From Bacteroides sp. 224 (GTDB taxonomy: Bacteria; Bacteroidota; Bacteroidia; Bacteroidales; Bacteroidaceae), in the NCBI RefSeq assembly GCF_010500995.1, contig NZ_QVMK01000012.1, positions 62,001 through 126,000 of the forward strand: DNA of 64,000 nucleotides, written 5' to 3'. Shown here piece after piece: positions 19,705-29,346 of the stretch. The position numbers and the translations under genes are program-made. Every line of letters starts with the position of its first letter. The first letter of the stretch is position 1. The notes under the pieces were generated by a model. The model was not told the DNA's origin and ran no database searches. It saw nothing but the letters and a program-made list of their open reading frames with translations.

Positions 19705-21300
19705 ATGAAAACTAAATGCTTTTTGATTAGTGCATTCGCACTGTTTACAGCGCTTTCATTGGTATCTTGTAGTGATGATGATGATAAGCCGGAAGTAATA
19801 CCTCCTGTGTTTCCTGAATTAGAGGAAATTACACTTGAACCTAACAATACAAAAGAAATTAGCTTCACGGCTAATAAAGACTGGAAAATAGAAATAGAAG
19901 ATGCTGCTACTAATTGGCTTACTTTTATTGAAATAGTTGGAGAAGAAGAAAAGGAAGTTGGATCATCCGATCAAGGTTCAGCTGGTGAAATTAAGCGAAC
20001 AATTAAAGTAAAGGATGATGCTTGGAGTTTTGCCGAAGAGTCTGCCGAAATCAAATTGACTATGGGAGGCGAGAGCAAAGCGATCTATAAAATTACCCGT
20101 ATTGGCAAGGAACGTATCGTGAAACTATTTGTAGGAAATGCTGCTGTCGATAAAGTAGAACTTAAATTCACAAAGAATGTAAATGGGGGTAAATCAAATA
20201 TGGTAAAAGTAGGTTTCGTTGCCAACTTTGACTGGGTAGCATCAATGCCGGAAGTTATAGAGATGGAGGCAGAAACCATTACTGGTTTGAAAGCTGAAGA
20301 TTTAGGCGGAAAACCTAAAAGTGATGAAATGGACTATATTAATATGAAATTAGAGTTCATCACTTCTGCATACAATGGAGTAATCAAAGTGAAAGATGCG
20401 AATGATAGCGACTTTGAATATGAAGTGCCTTTAACTTATACTGGAATTGGTGATGAAGAAATCAATTTTGTTACTAAAAATCGTTTTAATATGATTAGAG
20501 GCGGTATAAAGTTTAATGACAAAGGATTTTTCATAGAGGAGAAACAGGCTGAAAAAGAAACCCAAGAGAAGAAAATTTCATTCGCTGTAGAAACTCAAGA
20601 AATGAAATATAAATCTTATCTTGTCCAATTTGACGAATCGAATAAACCAATTCAGGTTCAACCTGCTAATTCTTGGTTAGACATACAAGAAAAAGATGGT
20701 AATTTTGAGATTGCTATTTCAGGAGATGGTATCAATACTGGAGATTTTAAAGCTCTTTATCTATTGATTTTGCCAGAGAAAATGACTAGTGGAACAGTTA
20801 ATTTTGCAGATTATCTTAAAGCAGATGAAATGAATGAAACAACAACTAAAGGCTTGAATTATGTAGTGAGAATCTCACAAAAAGCAGCACCTCTTACTAC
20901 TGGTTTTGTTTTATTATGGGGAGTAAAAGGAGATATTGCAGCAGAAAATGTTATAGATGCAAGTAATTTTGTTAATATAATCGGAAACGGAGCACCAGTA
21001 GGCAATACCTATAAATATTCTTTTACTAATACTATGCTTGATGGAGCAGGTGCTTTGCAGATTAAGCCAAACGGATGGAAAGCAGAAGGTCCAGGCCTTT
21101 ATGAACTTGTTGAAATTGACGGTGCAGATTGGAGTACAGTTGAACTTAGTTTCAATATGCCTTGGCCCGATTTTTTACCAGTTTTAAATCTTGATAAACT
21201 TGCAGGGGCTACTGGTCCTGCTGCTGTGTTATTCTATGACTCAGAAGCAGATAAAACTGCAGGAAAACCAATGGGTGCAATATTATTGATGAAAGATTAA
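19705..21300 (+). CDS. Surface lipoprotein of SusCD locus (DUF5003-like)
   Basis: 531 residues. The lipobox LVSC (Cys22) is followed by SDDDDK, the acidic surface-export signal of Bacteroides lipoproteins. Residues about 35-140 look like a BACON/Ig-like beta domain (TKEISFTANKDWKIEIED, WSFAEESAEIKLTM). The rest is beta-rich with a distinct C-terminal domain ending GAILLMKD. It resembles DUF5003-type proteins by memory of their N-termini; that is tentative. Its codon usage is more AT-rich than the flanking genes. A terminator at 21312-21342 follows, separating it from the LRR genes. Confidence 0.7.
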   Translation: MKTKCFLISAFALFTALSLVSCSDDDDKPEVIPPVFPELEEITLEPNNTKEISFTANKDWKIEIEDAATNWLTFIEIVGEEEKEVGSSDQGSAGEIKRTIKVKDDAWSFAEESAEIKLTMGGESKAIYKITRIGKERIVKLFVGNAAVDKVELKFTKNVNGGKSNMVKVGFVANFDWVASMPEVIEMEAETITGLKAEDLGGKPKSDEMDYINMKLEFITSAYNGVIKVKDANDSDFEYEVPLTYTGIGDEEINFVTKNRFNMIRGGIKFNDKGFFIEEKQAEKETQEKKISFAVETQEMKYKSYLVQFDESNKPIQVQPANSWLDIQEKDGNFEIAISGDGINTGDFKALYLLILPEKMTSGTVNFADYLKADEMNETTTKGLNYVVRISQKAAPLTTGFVLLWGVKGDIAAENVIDASNFVNIIGNGAPVGNTYKYSFTNTMLDGAGALQIKPNGWKAEGPGLYELVEIDGADWSTVELSFNMPWPDFLPVLNLDKLAGATGPAAVLFYDSEADKTAGKPMGAILLMKD

Positions 21301-21311
21301 ATTTTAAATTA

Positions 21312-21342
21312 AAACCGTTCCGGAAACTATTCGGAACGGTTT
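21312..21342 (+). terminator. Intrinsic terminator within the SusCD locus
   Basis: Perfect 11-bp arms AAACCGTTCCG (21312-21322) and CGGAACGGTTT (21332-21342) followed by a T-rich stretch. It lies 12 bp after the upstream stop codon, so expression of the LRR/subtilase genes may be reduced or separately driven. Confidence 0.8.
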
Positions 21343-21401
21343 CATTTAAGTTTTTACGAACTACAAAGAAAAACAAAAGTCAAGAAATTAATTTTCTATT
21401 T

Positions 21402-23981
21402 ATGAAATTTACAACATCATTTTTCAATTGGATACTCGCATTAGTGATTATCGTAGCAGCCACAGGATGCTCCGATGATGACAAAGATATCCTACAAGAA
21501 GGCTATGGGTTTGTACAATTGCGACTTTATAAAAGCGCTTCATACAATACCCGGGCAGATGACAGATTGAATTATCTCTACGAAGCGAAAAAAATAAAGA
21601 TCACGCTACGTAGCAGTGACAATAATATAATTGCTCAAACTGTTTCGATTGAAGCTCAAAGCAAAGAATTGGCAGAGTATGGTATGCAGAGTGATAAATT
21701 CCAGCTTCTAACAGGAGATTACACCCTTGTAAACTACTCCCTCTACAACGAAATAGACCAAACCATCTATTCCGGAAAACCAAATGAAGCCACTACGGTT
21801 CATGTACCGGAAGGCGGATTGATTATTCAGGATATTGTAGTAAATGTGCTCGAGCGTGGACAGATCAAATTCGAATTAGTGAAAGACCTGTCGAAAGTAA
21901 CCAGAGCAACTGGTTTGAAAGAATATGCTTTCCACAGAATTATGTTTGCAGATGTGACTATCCGAAAAAAAGGAACAACAAACACTACCGAATTTAAAGG
22001 TTTGAAAATGACCCATGAGACTTTCCACCCGGAAGGTCAACCAGATTATTATACCAGCCACTGCTGGACTGATAGTATTGTAAGCGTTGCTGCCGGTACT
22101 TATGAAGTAACAGGATTTGTAACCTATTTCGACCGAAACAAAAAGATACAAGAAGCATCAACCAGTGTTATTGATAACGAATTTATTGTAAAAGACAACG
22201 AAGTAACTCTTGCCGAAGTGCCCATTACTTTAGAAGAATCGGCAGGAGATATTAAAGATGCCGTAGCTCTGAAAAAGATTTGGGAAGCCTTGGATGGTCC
22301 TAACTGGAAAGTAAAATGGGATTTTAATCGCGACATTGACCTATGGACAGCCCAGCCGGGTGTTCAGATTGTAGATAATGGTCGGGTAGCATCCTTAAAC
22401 CTCGAAGGAGTAGGAGCCAAAGGTCACATGCCGGCAGCCTTAGGCGAATTGACAGAATTGCGTCAGCTTTATTTGGGTACTCACAGTTTCAATACAGGTA
22501 CCTCTAATGTAAATCCTTCCTCCAACGAACTGATGGAGTTGGGTGCTACCGACCTTGAGGCATTCAGAAACCATTTCACAGAAACATACATTCGAAACAG
22601 TGATCCTTTGTGTCAGTTCGGACCAGAGTTTGTAAATGAGTTCAAACTGCAAGGTGTGAAGTTGAAAGAGAATAAAAGTGAATTGAGAGCTTTCCCAACA
22701 AAAAGTGGTAATAACCCATTCAATTACTCGAACCAAGTTTACTCTTTGCCTGACGAAATCAATAATTTAAAGAAATTATCTCAACTCTATATCGCTTACA
22801 GTGCACTTGAAACACTTCCCGAAGACCTTTCGGGACTGACTGCTCTGACTGATGTTGAGATGTTCTACAACCCGAATATAACCAAGTTCCCTGATGGACT
22901 GGCTACTCTCCCTAAATTGATTGTATTTACTTTCTCTTCTAATTATAATTTGCCTGCTGAAGAGATGAAAAGAGGATTGGAAAAACTAAGTACCGGTGCT
23001 TCTACTACTTACATTCAGGCAATTCAGATGCCAAGTCAGCCTTTAGAAGTGGTGCCCGATTTGACCAGTTTGGTGCTTCTGAATAATGTTGTTATGCAGA
23101 ACTGTGGCATCAAGAAGTTTGAGAAAGCATTTGGAAAAGACTTCTTTATAAATAAGATAAACTGTAGCTGGAATGAGTTGGAAGATCTGCCTCGCGATAG
23201 TGAAGGTTACTTTATGGCAGTTGAAGATCAGGAAGAAGTTAATTTCTCTCATAATAAGTTTAAATTGTTCCCTGATATTTTCGATTCGAAGTCTATTTTC
23301 AGAATGTCTGTTGTAGATTTCTCTTACAATGAGATAGAAGACATAGAGAACGGCATCAATGGAAGTGGTAGTTTTAAAGGTATCAATGCAGAGCAATTCT
23401 TCTTATTCAACAATAGGCTTGGACGCTTCCCAAAAGAGATTCTGAAAGCAAATTCTAATATCAGTTATCTTCATTTGGCCGGCAACGCCATCGAAGAAAT
23501 TGAAGAGGATGCTTTCGAAGGAGATCATATCTTCAATATAGTATCATTGGATTTATCGTCCAACAAACTGGAAAAACTTCCTAAAAGCTTTCATAGCGCC
23601 ACATTCCCCTATATGTATGGGGTAAACCTGAGTCACAACAGGTTTAACCACTTCCCTAAAGGTATTGCCGACTTGCGTAGCTTAAGTATGTTTATATTCC
23701 GTGCTCAACGCGACGAAAAAGGTAATCGCATCATGAGGGAATGGCCAAGCGGAGTGTATAATCGTGCGAGTCTTCGCGCACTTTATTTAGGTTCTAACGA
23801 CCTGCGTAAAATTACCGATTATATCTCTCCCCGAATCAATACTTTCGAAATAGCAGACAACCCTAATATTGCCATTGATCTTTCGGATGTATGTCCGTAC
23901 ATCAAAGCCGGTAGCTACCTTTTGGTTTACGATCCGTGGCAAGATATCAGAGGGTGCGACGCACTTGTATTAGAACGCTAA
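21402..23981 (+). CDS. DUF4458 / leucine-rich-repeat surface lipoprotein
   Basis: 859 residues. Lipobox ATGC (Cys23) followed by SDDDKD indicates surface export. An N-terminal beta domain (about 30-290, starting GYGFVQLRLYKSAS) fits DUF4458. It is followed from about residue 290 by a cap (LKKIWEALDGPNWKVKWDFN) and then leucine-rich repeats to the C-terminus (for example LPDEINNLKKLSQLYI, LSSNKLEKLPKSF, NLSHNRFNHFPKGI). LRR arrays bind proteins, so this is probably an adhesin or substrate-binding factor. It is followed after 10 bp by a second LRR lipoprotein with a related cap. Confidence 0.85.
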   Translation: MKFTTSFFNWILALVIIVAATGCSDDDKDILQEGYGFVQLRLYKSASYNTRADDRLNYLYEAKKIKITLRSSDNNIIAQTVSIEAQSKELAEYGMQSDKFQLLTGDYTLVNYSLYNEIDQTIYSGKPNEATTVHVPEGGLIIQDIVVNVLERGQIKFELVKDLSKVTRATGLKEYAFHRIMFADVTIRKKGTTNTTEFKGLKMTHETFHPEGQPDYYTSHCWTDSIVSVAAGTYEVTGFVTYFDRNKKIQEASTSVIDNEFIVKDNEVTLAEVPITLEESAGDIKDAVALKKIWEALDGPNWKVKWDFNRDIDLWTAQPGVQIVDNGRVASLNLEGVGAKGHMPAALGELTELRQLYLGTHSFNTGTSNVNPSSNELMELGATDLEAFRNHFTETYIRNSDPLCQFGPEFVNEFKLQGVKLKENKSELRAFPTKSGNNPFNYSNQVYSLPDEINNLKKLSQLYIAYSALETLPEDLSGLTALTDVEMFYNPNITKFPDGLATLPKLIVFTFSSNYNLPAEEMKRGLEKLSTGASTTYIQAIQMPSQPLEVVPDLTSLVLLNNVVMQNCGIKKFEKAFGKDFFINKINCSWNELEDLPRDSEGYFMAVEDQEEVNFSHNKFKLFPDIFDSKSIFRMSVVDFSYNEIEDIENGINGSGSFKGINAEQFFLFNNRLGRFPKEILKANSNISYLHLAGNAIEEIEEDAFEGDHIFNIVSLDLSSNKLEKLPKSFHSATFPYMYGVNLSHNRFNHFPKGIADLRSLSMFIFRAQRDEKGNRIMREWPSGVYNRASLRALYLGSNDLRKITDYISPRINTFEIADNPNIAIDLSDVCPYIKAGSYLLVYDPWQDIRGCDALVLER

Positions 23982-23991
23982 TATTAATATA

Positions 23992-25647
23992 ATGTATAGC
24001 AAAATGAAATATTTTAGTCAATTATTAGTAACTATTTCGTTCGTTTTGGCTCTAACAGCCTGTGAAGACGACAAAGACAATATAATATTTAATATTGAAA
24101 CCGATCAGTTTTCCATAAATGCCGAGGGTGGAACCAAAACCATTAAGATTCAATCCAGCGGCAAATGGATAGCTTCGACCGAAGAACCTTGGGTGTCATT
24201 TTCACCGGCCAATGGTTTCGGAACTGTTGATTGCCAGATCAAAGTTGATTCTGCTTTGACAAATAAACCCCGAAATGCAATTGTGCGTTTCATTTCAGAA
24301 GATCAAAGCGAACCCCAACGTTTAATAATCACGCAGAACGGTTACGAAAAGATGATGCAATTATCCGTAACTGAAGTAGAAATACCAACCTATGATGAAT
24401 TAAAGAAAAGAAAAGTAGAGGTTGAACTAACTACTAATGTAGAGTTTAATATTGAAATTCCACAAGAAGCAAACTGGGTAAAAGTTGAAGATTTTGATTT
24501 CGAATTAGATAGAGGAGCACGTCCACGTACAGTAAAGCTCTTCTTCAACTGGGAAAACAACAGCCGCCCTTGGGAGCGAATTGCCGATATTCAATTTAAG
24601 CCTAAAGGTGAAGAAGAACTAAGTGAACAGGTTAGCCTGAAAATCATTCAAGAAAAAGCACCTAAAATTGAAGACAACGCTCAAGGAGATTCATTAGCCA
24701 TTATTGCTTGTATGCGAGCTCTGGGACGTTCGATGGGAGCCAATGAAGGCGAATTGATGTCCAGCTGGGATTTTGTAACTTTGTGGGAAGCCGATGATAA
24801 AGATGTAAATCCTCAGGATATTGGTCGTGTTCGTTCAGTTACATTCATGTCTTTCGCCGGTAAAGAAGGAATTCCCTACGAAATTCAGCATTTGACCAGA
24901 GCTGAAGAGATTATTTTCTATGCAAGTGAAAGTTATTTATTGGGCAAATTCAGCACAGGTCCTGATCTCTCTAAGTTAACACAGCTTAAACGTCTTCAAA
25001 TATATGCATTTGGTTTGATTGAACTGGATCCAAGCTTTGTAGCACTGAATAATCTGGAATACCTTTCTCTTTCCGGTAACAACTTCAGTAAAGTGCCGGA
25101 TATCATTACACCAGAAAATTTCCCTAACTTAATACACCTTGACTTAGCGGCTAACCGCAGATGGAGTATGGGCGACTTAACAAAACCTGCCGGATACATA
25201 CAGAACTTTGGCGGACAAGAAACTTGGGGTGGACTATTAGGAGAATTTCCAACTCGTTTATTGAAATGGGAAAAGTTAGAATATCTGGGACTTTCTAATA
25301 ACTTCATTTACGGAACCCTTCCCAAAATGGAGGATTATCCCATTCGCTATACTGCTGAAGATTTGGCGCAAAATGACACATTGCCTGATTTATTGTTAGA
25401 TAAGCCTAAAATATTACCTAACGCAAAGGTACTCCGTATTAACTTAAATCTGTTGGAAGGCGAAATTCCGGAATGGATATTGTACCATCCGAATTTATGG
25501 AGATGGGATCCATTTACTTTAGTTTTCAAACAAGATGAGGGGGTACTAAATTTGGATGGTAAGGTAGCGGGATTTACAAACGTACCTACTGGATGGAGTT
25601 ATTACTACGACGCATATCCACTTAGAAAACCCGAAAACATAGATTAA
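23992..25647 (+). CDS. BACON-domain leucine-rich-repeat lipoprotein
   Basis: 551 residues, or 547 if the in-frame ATG at 24004 is used; the second start gives a tidier signal (MKYFSQLLVTISFVLALTAC). Acidic residues EDDKD follow the lipid Cys. A BACON domain spans about 30-120 (INAEGGTKTIKIQSSGKW, EPWVSFSPANG, RLIITQNG), a second BACON-like unit about 125-225, then an LRR domain from about 235 (NLEYLSLSGNNFSKVPD, YLGLSNNFIYGTLPKM). It is probably surface-exposed and partner-binding. The LRR entry region resembles that of the upstream 859-residue protein, suggesting shared ancestry. Confidence 0.85.
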   Translation: MYSKMKYFSQLLVTISFVLALTACEDDKDNIIFNIETDQFSINAEGGTKTIKIQSSGKWIASTEEPWVSFSPANGFGTVDCQIKVDSALTNKPRNAIVRFISEDQSEPQRLIITQNGYEKMMQLSVTEVEIPTYDELKKRKVEVELTTNVEFNIEIPQEANWVKVEDFDFELDRGARPRTVKLFFNWENNSRPWERIADIQFKPKGEEELSEQVSLKIIQEKAPKIEDNAQGDSLAIIACMRALGRSMGANEGELMSSWDFVTLWEADDKDVNPQDIGRVRSVTFMSFAGKEGIPYEIQHLTRAEEIIFYASESYLLGKFSTGPDLSKLTQLKRLQIYAFGLIELDPSFVALNNLEYLSLSGNNFSKVPDIITPENFPNLIHLDLAANRRWSMGDLTKPAGYIQNFGGQETWGGLLGEFPTRLLKWEKLEYLGLSNNFIYGTLPKMEDYPIRYTAEDLAQNDTLPDLLLDKPKILPNAKVLRINLNLLEGEIPEWILYHPNLWRWDPFTLVFKQDEGVLNLDGKVAGFTNVPTGWSYYYDAYPLRKPENID

Positions 25648-25653
25648 TATTAT

Positions 25654-27696
25654 ATGAAAAAAATACTTCAAATTAGTGTATTGGCACTTGTTTCTTTCTT
25701 TGGGTCGTGTACCGATAGAGATACCAATGACTTCTGTGGAAGTGAAAATAAAGAGAAACAAGCAACCATTGTAAACTCTCCTGAAGGTGCTCAGGAGGGA
25801 ATGATTTTGATTAAATTTCATCCTGAAATATCAAAACTGCTTGATCAGGCATATCCTGCCACTCGCTCGGCAGGTCCACAGGTATTAACTCGTACAGGAA
25901 TTAACACGGTTGACGAGTTGATGCAAGTGATTGGCAGCTACAAAGTAGAACGTATATTTCCACTGGATACCCGTCATGAAAACCGGACACGGGAAAATGG
26001 ATTACATTTGTGGTACACTGTGCATTTCGACGAAAGCTTAAATGTAGAGCAAGTAGCCGAACAACTTGCCGGATTGGGAGAAATAGCCAAAGTACAGTAT
26101 AGCTACGAGGTTAAGCGTTCTTATAGCGGAGAAGCAATACCACTTACACAAAGTGATGTTCAACAGCTGAATGTTTCTACACGTGCAGCATTGCCGTATA
26201 ATGATGAAAAATTGCCATTACAATGGCACTACATCAACGATGGAGATGAAAGCTTCATGGAGCATATAGTAAAAGGTGCCGATGTAAATTGCGCAGAAGC
26301 TTGGCAAAAATGTGGGGGAGACCCTTCTATTGTTGTAGCTGTAATGGACGAAGGAGTTATGTGGGATCATCCTGACCTTAGAGCCAATATGTGGATGAAT
26401 AAAAATGAAATCTACAAATCGGATAAAGATAACGATGGTAACGGCTATGCCGGTGATGTGTATGGAATGAACTTCTCGCGCCCTGAACCATCGGGAGTTG
26501 TTACTTGGGACGATCCTAATGATAGCGGACACGGTACACACGTAGCCGGTACTATTGCTGCTGTTAATAATAATGGTATCGGAGTATCCGGTATTGCAGG
26601 TGGAACTGGTAATAATGATGGGGTGAAAATCATGTCACTTCAGATATTTGGAGGTCAATACCAAGCAAACATTCAAAATACGGTTCGTGCCATTAAGTAC
26701 GCAGCCGATAATGGTGCAGTTATTTTGCAATGTAGTTGGGGGTATCTCTCAGCATTGTCTAACCCGATAATTGTGGGTGGACGAGGTACATACAGAAGCG
26801 ATGAAGACTTTGAAAAAGGTGCTCCCGTAGAGAAAGAAGCTTTCGACTACTTCATTTATAATGCGGGGGATCCGAATGGTGTAATTGATGGAGGATTAGT
26901 TATTTTCGCTTCCGGAAACGAATATGCCGGAATGGCAGCTTATCCGGGTGCATACAAAGATTATATTTGTGTATCTGCTATGGCTGCGGATTTCACTCCA
27001 TCAAACTATACGAATTACGGTCCAGGTGTTGATATAACTGCCCCGGGTGGTGATCACGATTACCATAAAAGTGAACGTGGTGGTATCCTCTCAACATTGA
27101 CTCCTAACAATAACAGTGGTGCATATTACGGATACATGGATGGAACTTCCATGGCTTGTCCTCACATGTCAGGTGTAGCAGCACTGGGATTGTCGTATGC
27201 TGCAAAACTACATAAACAGTTCAATTCACGTCAGTTTAAAGATTTAATACTTAAGTCGGTGAAGGACATTAATAGCTACTTAACCGGCGAAAAGTTGTTC
27301 TATACTAACTGGGCTTCAATTGGTGAATACTGCCCTACCCTACTTGGTTTGGATATTTACCGAAATAAAATGGGAAATGGTGTTACCGATGCAGGATTGC
27401 TTCTTAGAAACATCGAACAAAATGGTCGTGACATCAAATTGCCTAATACATATATTGCACTGAATGAAAGCAAAGATCTGGATGTAACCCGTTGTTTCCA
27501 AAACGGAGAAACCACCACCTTTACAGTAACATCTGCAAATAGTTCAGTAGCAACAGTGTCTGTTAGCGGACAAACTGTAACTATTACCGGAAAAGCAGTA
27601 GGTTCAACTACGTTTACTGTGACTTCCGGCACGGGCGAAAGCCAAACGGCTCATATCACAGTTCGTAAAGTAGCAGATAATAACGGTTGGTTCTAA
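25654..27696 (+). CDS. Subtilisin-like (S8) serine protease lipoprotein
   Basis: 680 residues with lipoprotein signal (GSC, Cys19). A propeptide-like region (about 45-160) includes EGMILIKFHPEISKLL. The catalytic triad is complete: Asp232 in VVAVMDEG, His293 in SGHGTHVAGT, Ser499 in GTSMACPHMSG, with oxyanion Asn422 in FASGNEY. A C-terminal Ig-like/BIG2 domain (about 585-675, TTFTVTSANSSVATVSVSG) follows. It is anchored to the envelope, presumably cleaving protein substrates outside the cell for the SusCD importer. It starts 6 bp after the BACON-LRR gene, so the two are coupled. Confidence 0.93.
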   Translation: MKKILQISVLALVSFFGSCTDRDTNDFCGSENKEKQATIVNSPEGAQEGMILIKFHPEISKLLDQAYPATRSAGPQVLTRTGINTVDELMQVIGSYKVERIFPLDTRHENRTRENGLHLWYTVHFDESLNVEQVAEQLAGLGEIAKVQYSYEVKRSYSGEAIPLTQSDVQQLNVSTRAALPYNDEKLPLQWHYINDGDESFMEHIVKGADVNCAEAWQKCGGDPSIVVAVMDEGVMWDHPDLRANMWMNKNEIYKSDKDNDGNGYAGDVYGMNFSRPEPSGVVTWDDPNDSGHGTHVAGTIAAVNNNGIGVSGIAGGTGNNDGVKIMSLQIFGGQYQANIQNTVRAIKYAADNGAVILQCSWGYLSALSNPIIVGGRGTYRSDEDFEKGAPVEKEAFDYFIYNAGDPNGVIDGGLVIFASGNEYAGMAAYPGAYKDYICVSAMAADFTPSNYTNYGPGVDITAPGGDHDYHKSERGGILSTLTPNNNSGAYYGYMDGTSMACPHMSGVAALGLSYAAKLHKQFNSRQFKDLILKSVKDINSYLTGEKLFYTNWASIGEYCPTLLGLDIYRNKMGNGVTDAGLLLRNIEQNGRDIKLPNTYIALNESKDLDVTRCFQNGETTTFTVTSANSSVATVSVSGQTVTITGKAVGSTTFTVTSGTGESQTAHITVRKVADNNGWF

Positions 27697-27708
27697 ATCA
27701 AAATAAGA

Positions 27709-28515
27709 ATGCAGTTTCGAATCTACACAATATTATTGGGATTAATGTTTATTGCGCTTCATACCGGAGCGCAAAACATTCATCCTATGCAGTATATGCT
27801 CGATTCTATCGCAAACCCACCTTTGGATGCAAACCCATCGCTTGTATTTGAAACTAACGAAATTCGAGGCGAACGTCTCTCGGAAGATGATCGGCCCAAG
27901 GCATACACCTTTTCGTTTCGGAATACAGGTGATAAACCATTGGTTATCACACAGATAAAATCGTCTTGTGGATGTATTGTAGCAAACTTTGAACAAGCAC
28001 CCGTATTGCCGGGGAAGCAAGGGGAAATTACAGTTACATACAATCCTAAAGACCATCCGGGAAAATTCAGACAGCGAGTATATGTTTATACGGATTCCTC
28101 CGATAAACACCCATCGACACGACTGACTATTTCCGGCGAAGTAACTCCCACAACAAACAAGTGGAGAGATTATCCGGTGGCAATGGGTAGCTTGCGAGTA
28201 AAACGTAATTCCATGTTATTTAGAACTGCAACCCATAACACCTCCTCACAAGCCGAACGCCTTGAATGCGTGAACAGTGGTCATTCTCCTTTACGGCTGA
28301 ATGCTATGCCGGGCATGAAACCAAGTTGGCTATCATTCCGCACCGAACCCGAAGTTATAGCTCCGGGAGAAATTGCAGATATAGTGGTTGAGGTAAATAG
28401 AAAACTTCTCCCCCCCAGAGGAACGGCAGAACGAATAGAATATTCCCTGCTACTGGACGGAATAAATGTACGCCCTTCGCAACGAAGCCTGCGTATATTA
28501 ATAGAAGTAAATTGA
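27709..28515 (+). CDS. DUF1573 secreted protein
   Basis: 268 residues with a cleavable signal peptide (about 1-21, ending HTGAQ). A DUF1573/ASPM-SPD-2-Hydin-like beta domain spans about 45-150, with FSFRNTGDKPLVITQIKSSC then GCIVANFEQAPVLPGKQGEI; a second similar domain follows. The CGC pair is typical of the family. Function is unknown; such proteins recur next to surface and protease loci in Bacteroidetes. It lies 12 bp after the protease gene. Confidence 0.85.
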   Translation: MQFRIYTILLGLMFIALHTGAQNIHPMQYMLDSIANPPLDANPSLVFETNEIRGERLSEDDRPKAYTFSFRNTGDKPLVITQIKSSCGCIVANFEQAPVLPGKQGEITVTYNPKDHPGKFRQRVYVYTDSSDKHPSTRLTISGEVTPTTNKWRDYPVAMGSLRVKRNSMLFRTATHNTSSQAERLECVNSGHSPLRLNAMPGMKPSWLSFRTEPEVIAPGEIADIVVEVNRKLLPPRGTAERIEYSLLLDGINVRPSQRSLRILIEVN

Positions 28516-28543
28516 AATTTAAAACATTAAAACATACAAGTTG

Positions 28544-29050
28544 ATGAAAACATTTTTAAAATGCATGCTATTGACAGTCGTACTTTGCGGTGTTTGGTCG
28601 TGTAGTGACGATGATAAAACAACTACCCTACCTCCTACTCCTGTGACGTATAATGAAATATCCGGAACATGGAAAATGACAAAGTGGAATAACGAAGATA
28701 TGAACGACAAGCGTTATTTCTATGTTACTTTCGACCGTAAAGATCGTGTATTCGATATTTACCAGAATCTTGATACAGAGAAAACCCGTCATCTGACAGG
28801 CAGATACCTATTAGATTATGATGAAGATTTGGGTACAGTTATCTCAGGAGACTATCATCATGCTGCTGGTTCTTGGAGTCACACTTATCTTCTAAATGAT
28901 TTCTCTAAAGATGAGATGACTTGGGTAGTAGTAACAAGAGAGAACAATCTATTGGCCAATCCTTGGACACCGGATTTCACAGATGTTACCATTTACACAC
29001 GTATAGATGCTGTACCTGAGGAAGTGTTGAATAACACAAGGGCAGAATAG
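28544..29050 (+). CDS. Lipocalin-like small lipoprotein
   Basis: 168 residues from the ATG at 28544; a TTG directly in front is not needed. Lipobox VWSC (Cys20) is followed by SDDDK, a surface-export signal. The mature part has the lipocalin-like pattern EISGTWKMTKWNNEDM, then alternating beta strands (YFYVTFDRKDRVFDIYQ, LTGRYLLDYDEDLGTV, MTWVVVTREN). It is the last gene of the locus, followed by a terminator at 29075-29114. A role as an accessory binding protein or protease inhibitor is possible but unproved. Confidence 0.75.
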   Translation: MKTFLKCMLLTVVLCGVWSCSDDDKTTTLPPTPVTYNEISGTWKMTKWNNEDMNDKRYFYVTFDRKDRVFDIYQNLDTEKTRHLTGRYLLDYDEDLGTVISGDYHHAAGSWSHTYLLNDFSKDEMTWVVVTRENNLLANPWTPDFTDVTIYTRIDAVPEEVLNNTRAE

Positions 29051-29074
29051 AGTCAACTATAAAAAGAATAAAGT

Positions 29075-29114
29075 AAGCCGTGTCAGAAGTTCGCTTTTGG
29101 CACGGCTTTTTTAT
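29075..29114 (+). terminator. Terminator of the SusCD/protease locus
   Basis: Arms AAGCCGTGTCA (29075-29085) and TGGCACGGCTT (29098-29108), one G-U pair, followed by TTTTTTA. It lies 24 bp after the last stop codon. Confidence 0.85.
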
Positions 29115-29139
29115 GATTAGTTGTACACTTTTGTGTTCT

Positions 29140-29246
29140 AAAGGTATATACTTAAAGGAGGTCTAAGTATATACCTTTGAAACACTTAAATATATGTCTT
29201 TAGGCGCTTTAGCCTATTACCTTTAGAAAACTTAAGTATATACTTT
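29140..29246. repeat. Palindromic word array, 23-bp period (array 2)
   Basis: A perfect 15-bp inverted repeat (29140-29154 and 29164-29178, word TAAGTATATACCTTT) opens the array. Direct, more degenerate copies begin at 29187, 29210 and 29233, so the four direct words start at 23-bp steps. It lies between the convergent terminators of the SusCD locus and nqr. The design matches array 1 although the word is unrelated. Confidence 0.8.
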
Positions 29247-29288
29247 CTAACCCCAATCTCTAAATAAATACAAACAGATTTAAGCATA

Positions 29289-29319
29289 AAAAAACTGACA
29301 GAGAAGTTCCCTGCCAGTT
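29289..29319 (-). terminator. Terminator of the nqr operon
   Basis: Arms AACTGACAG (29293-29301) and CTGCCAGTT (29311-29319) pair fully on the minus strand with one G-U, followed there by seven T residues. Confidence 0.8.
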
Positions 29320-29346
29320 CTATATAATTAATTGAAGATAAGATGT

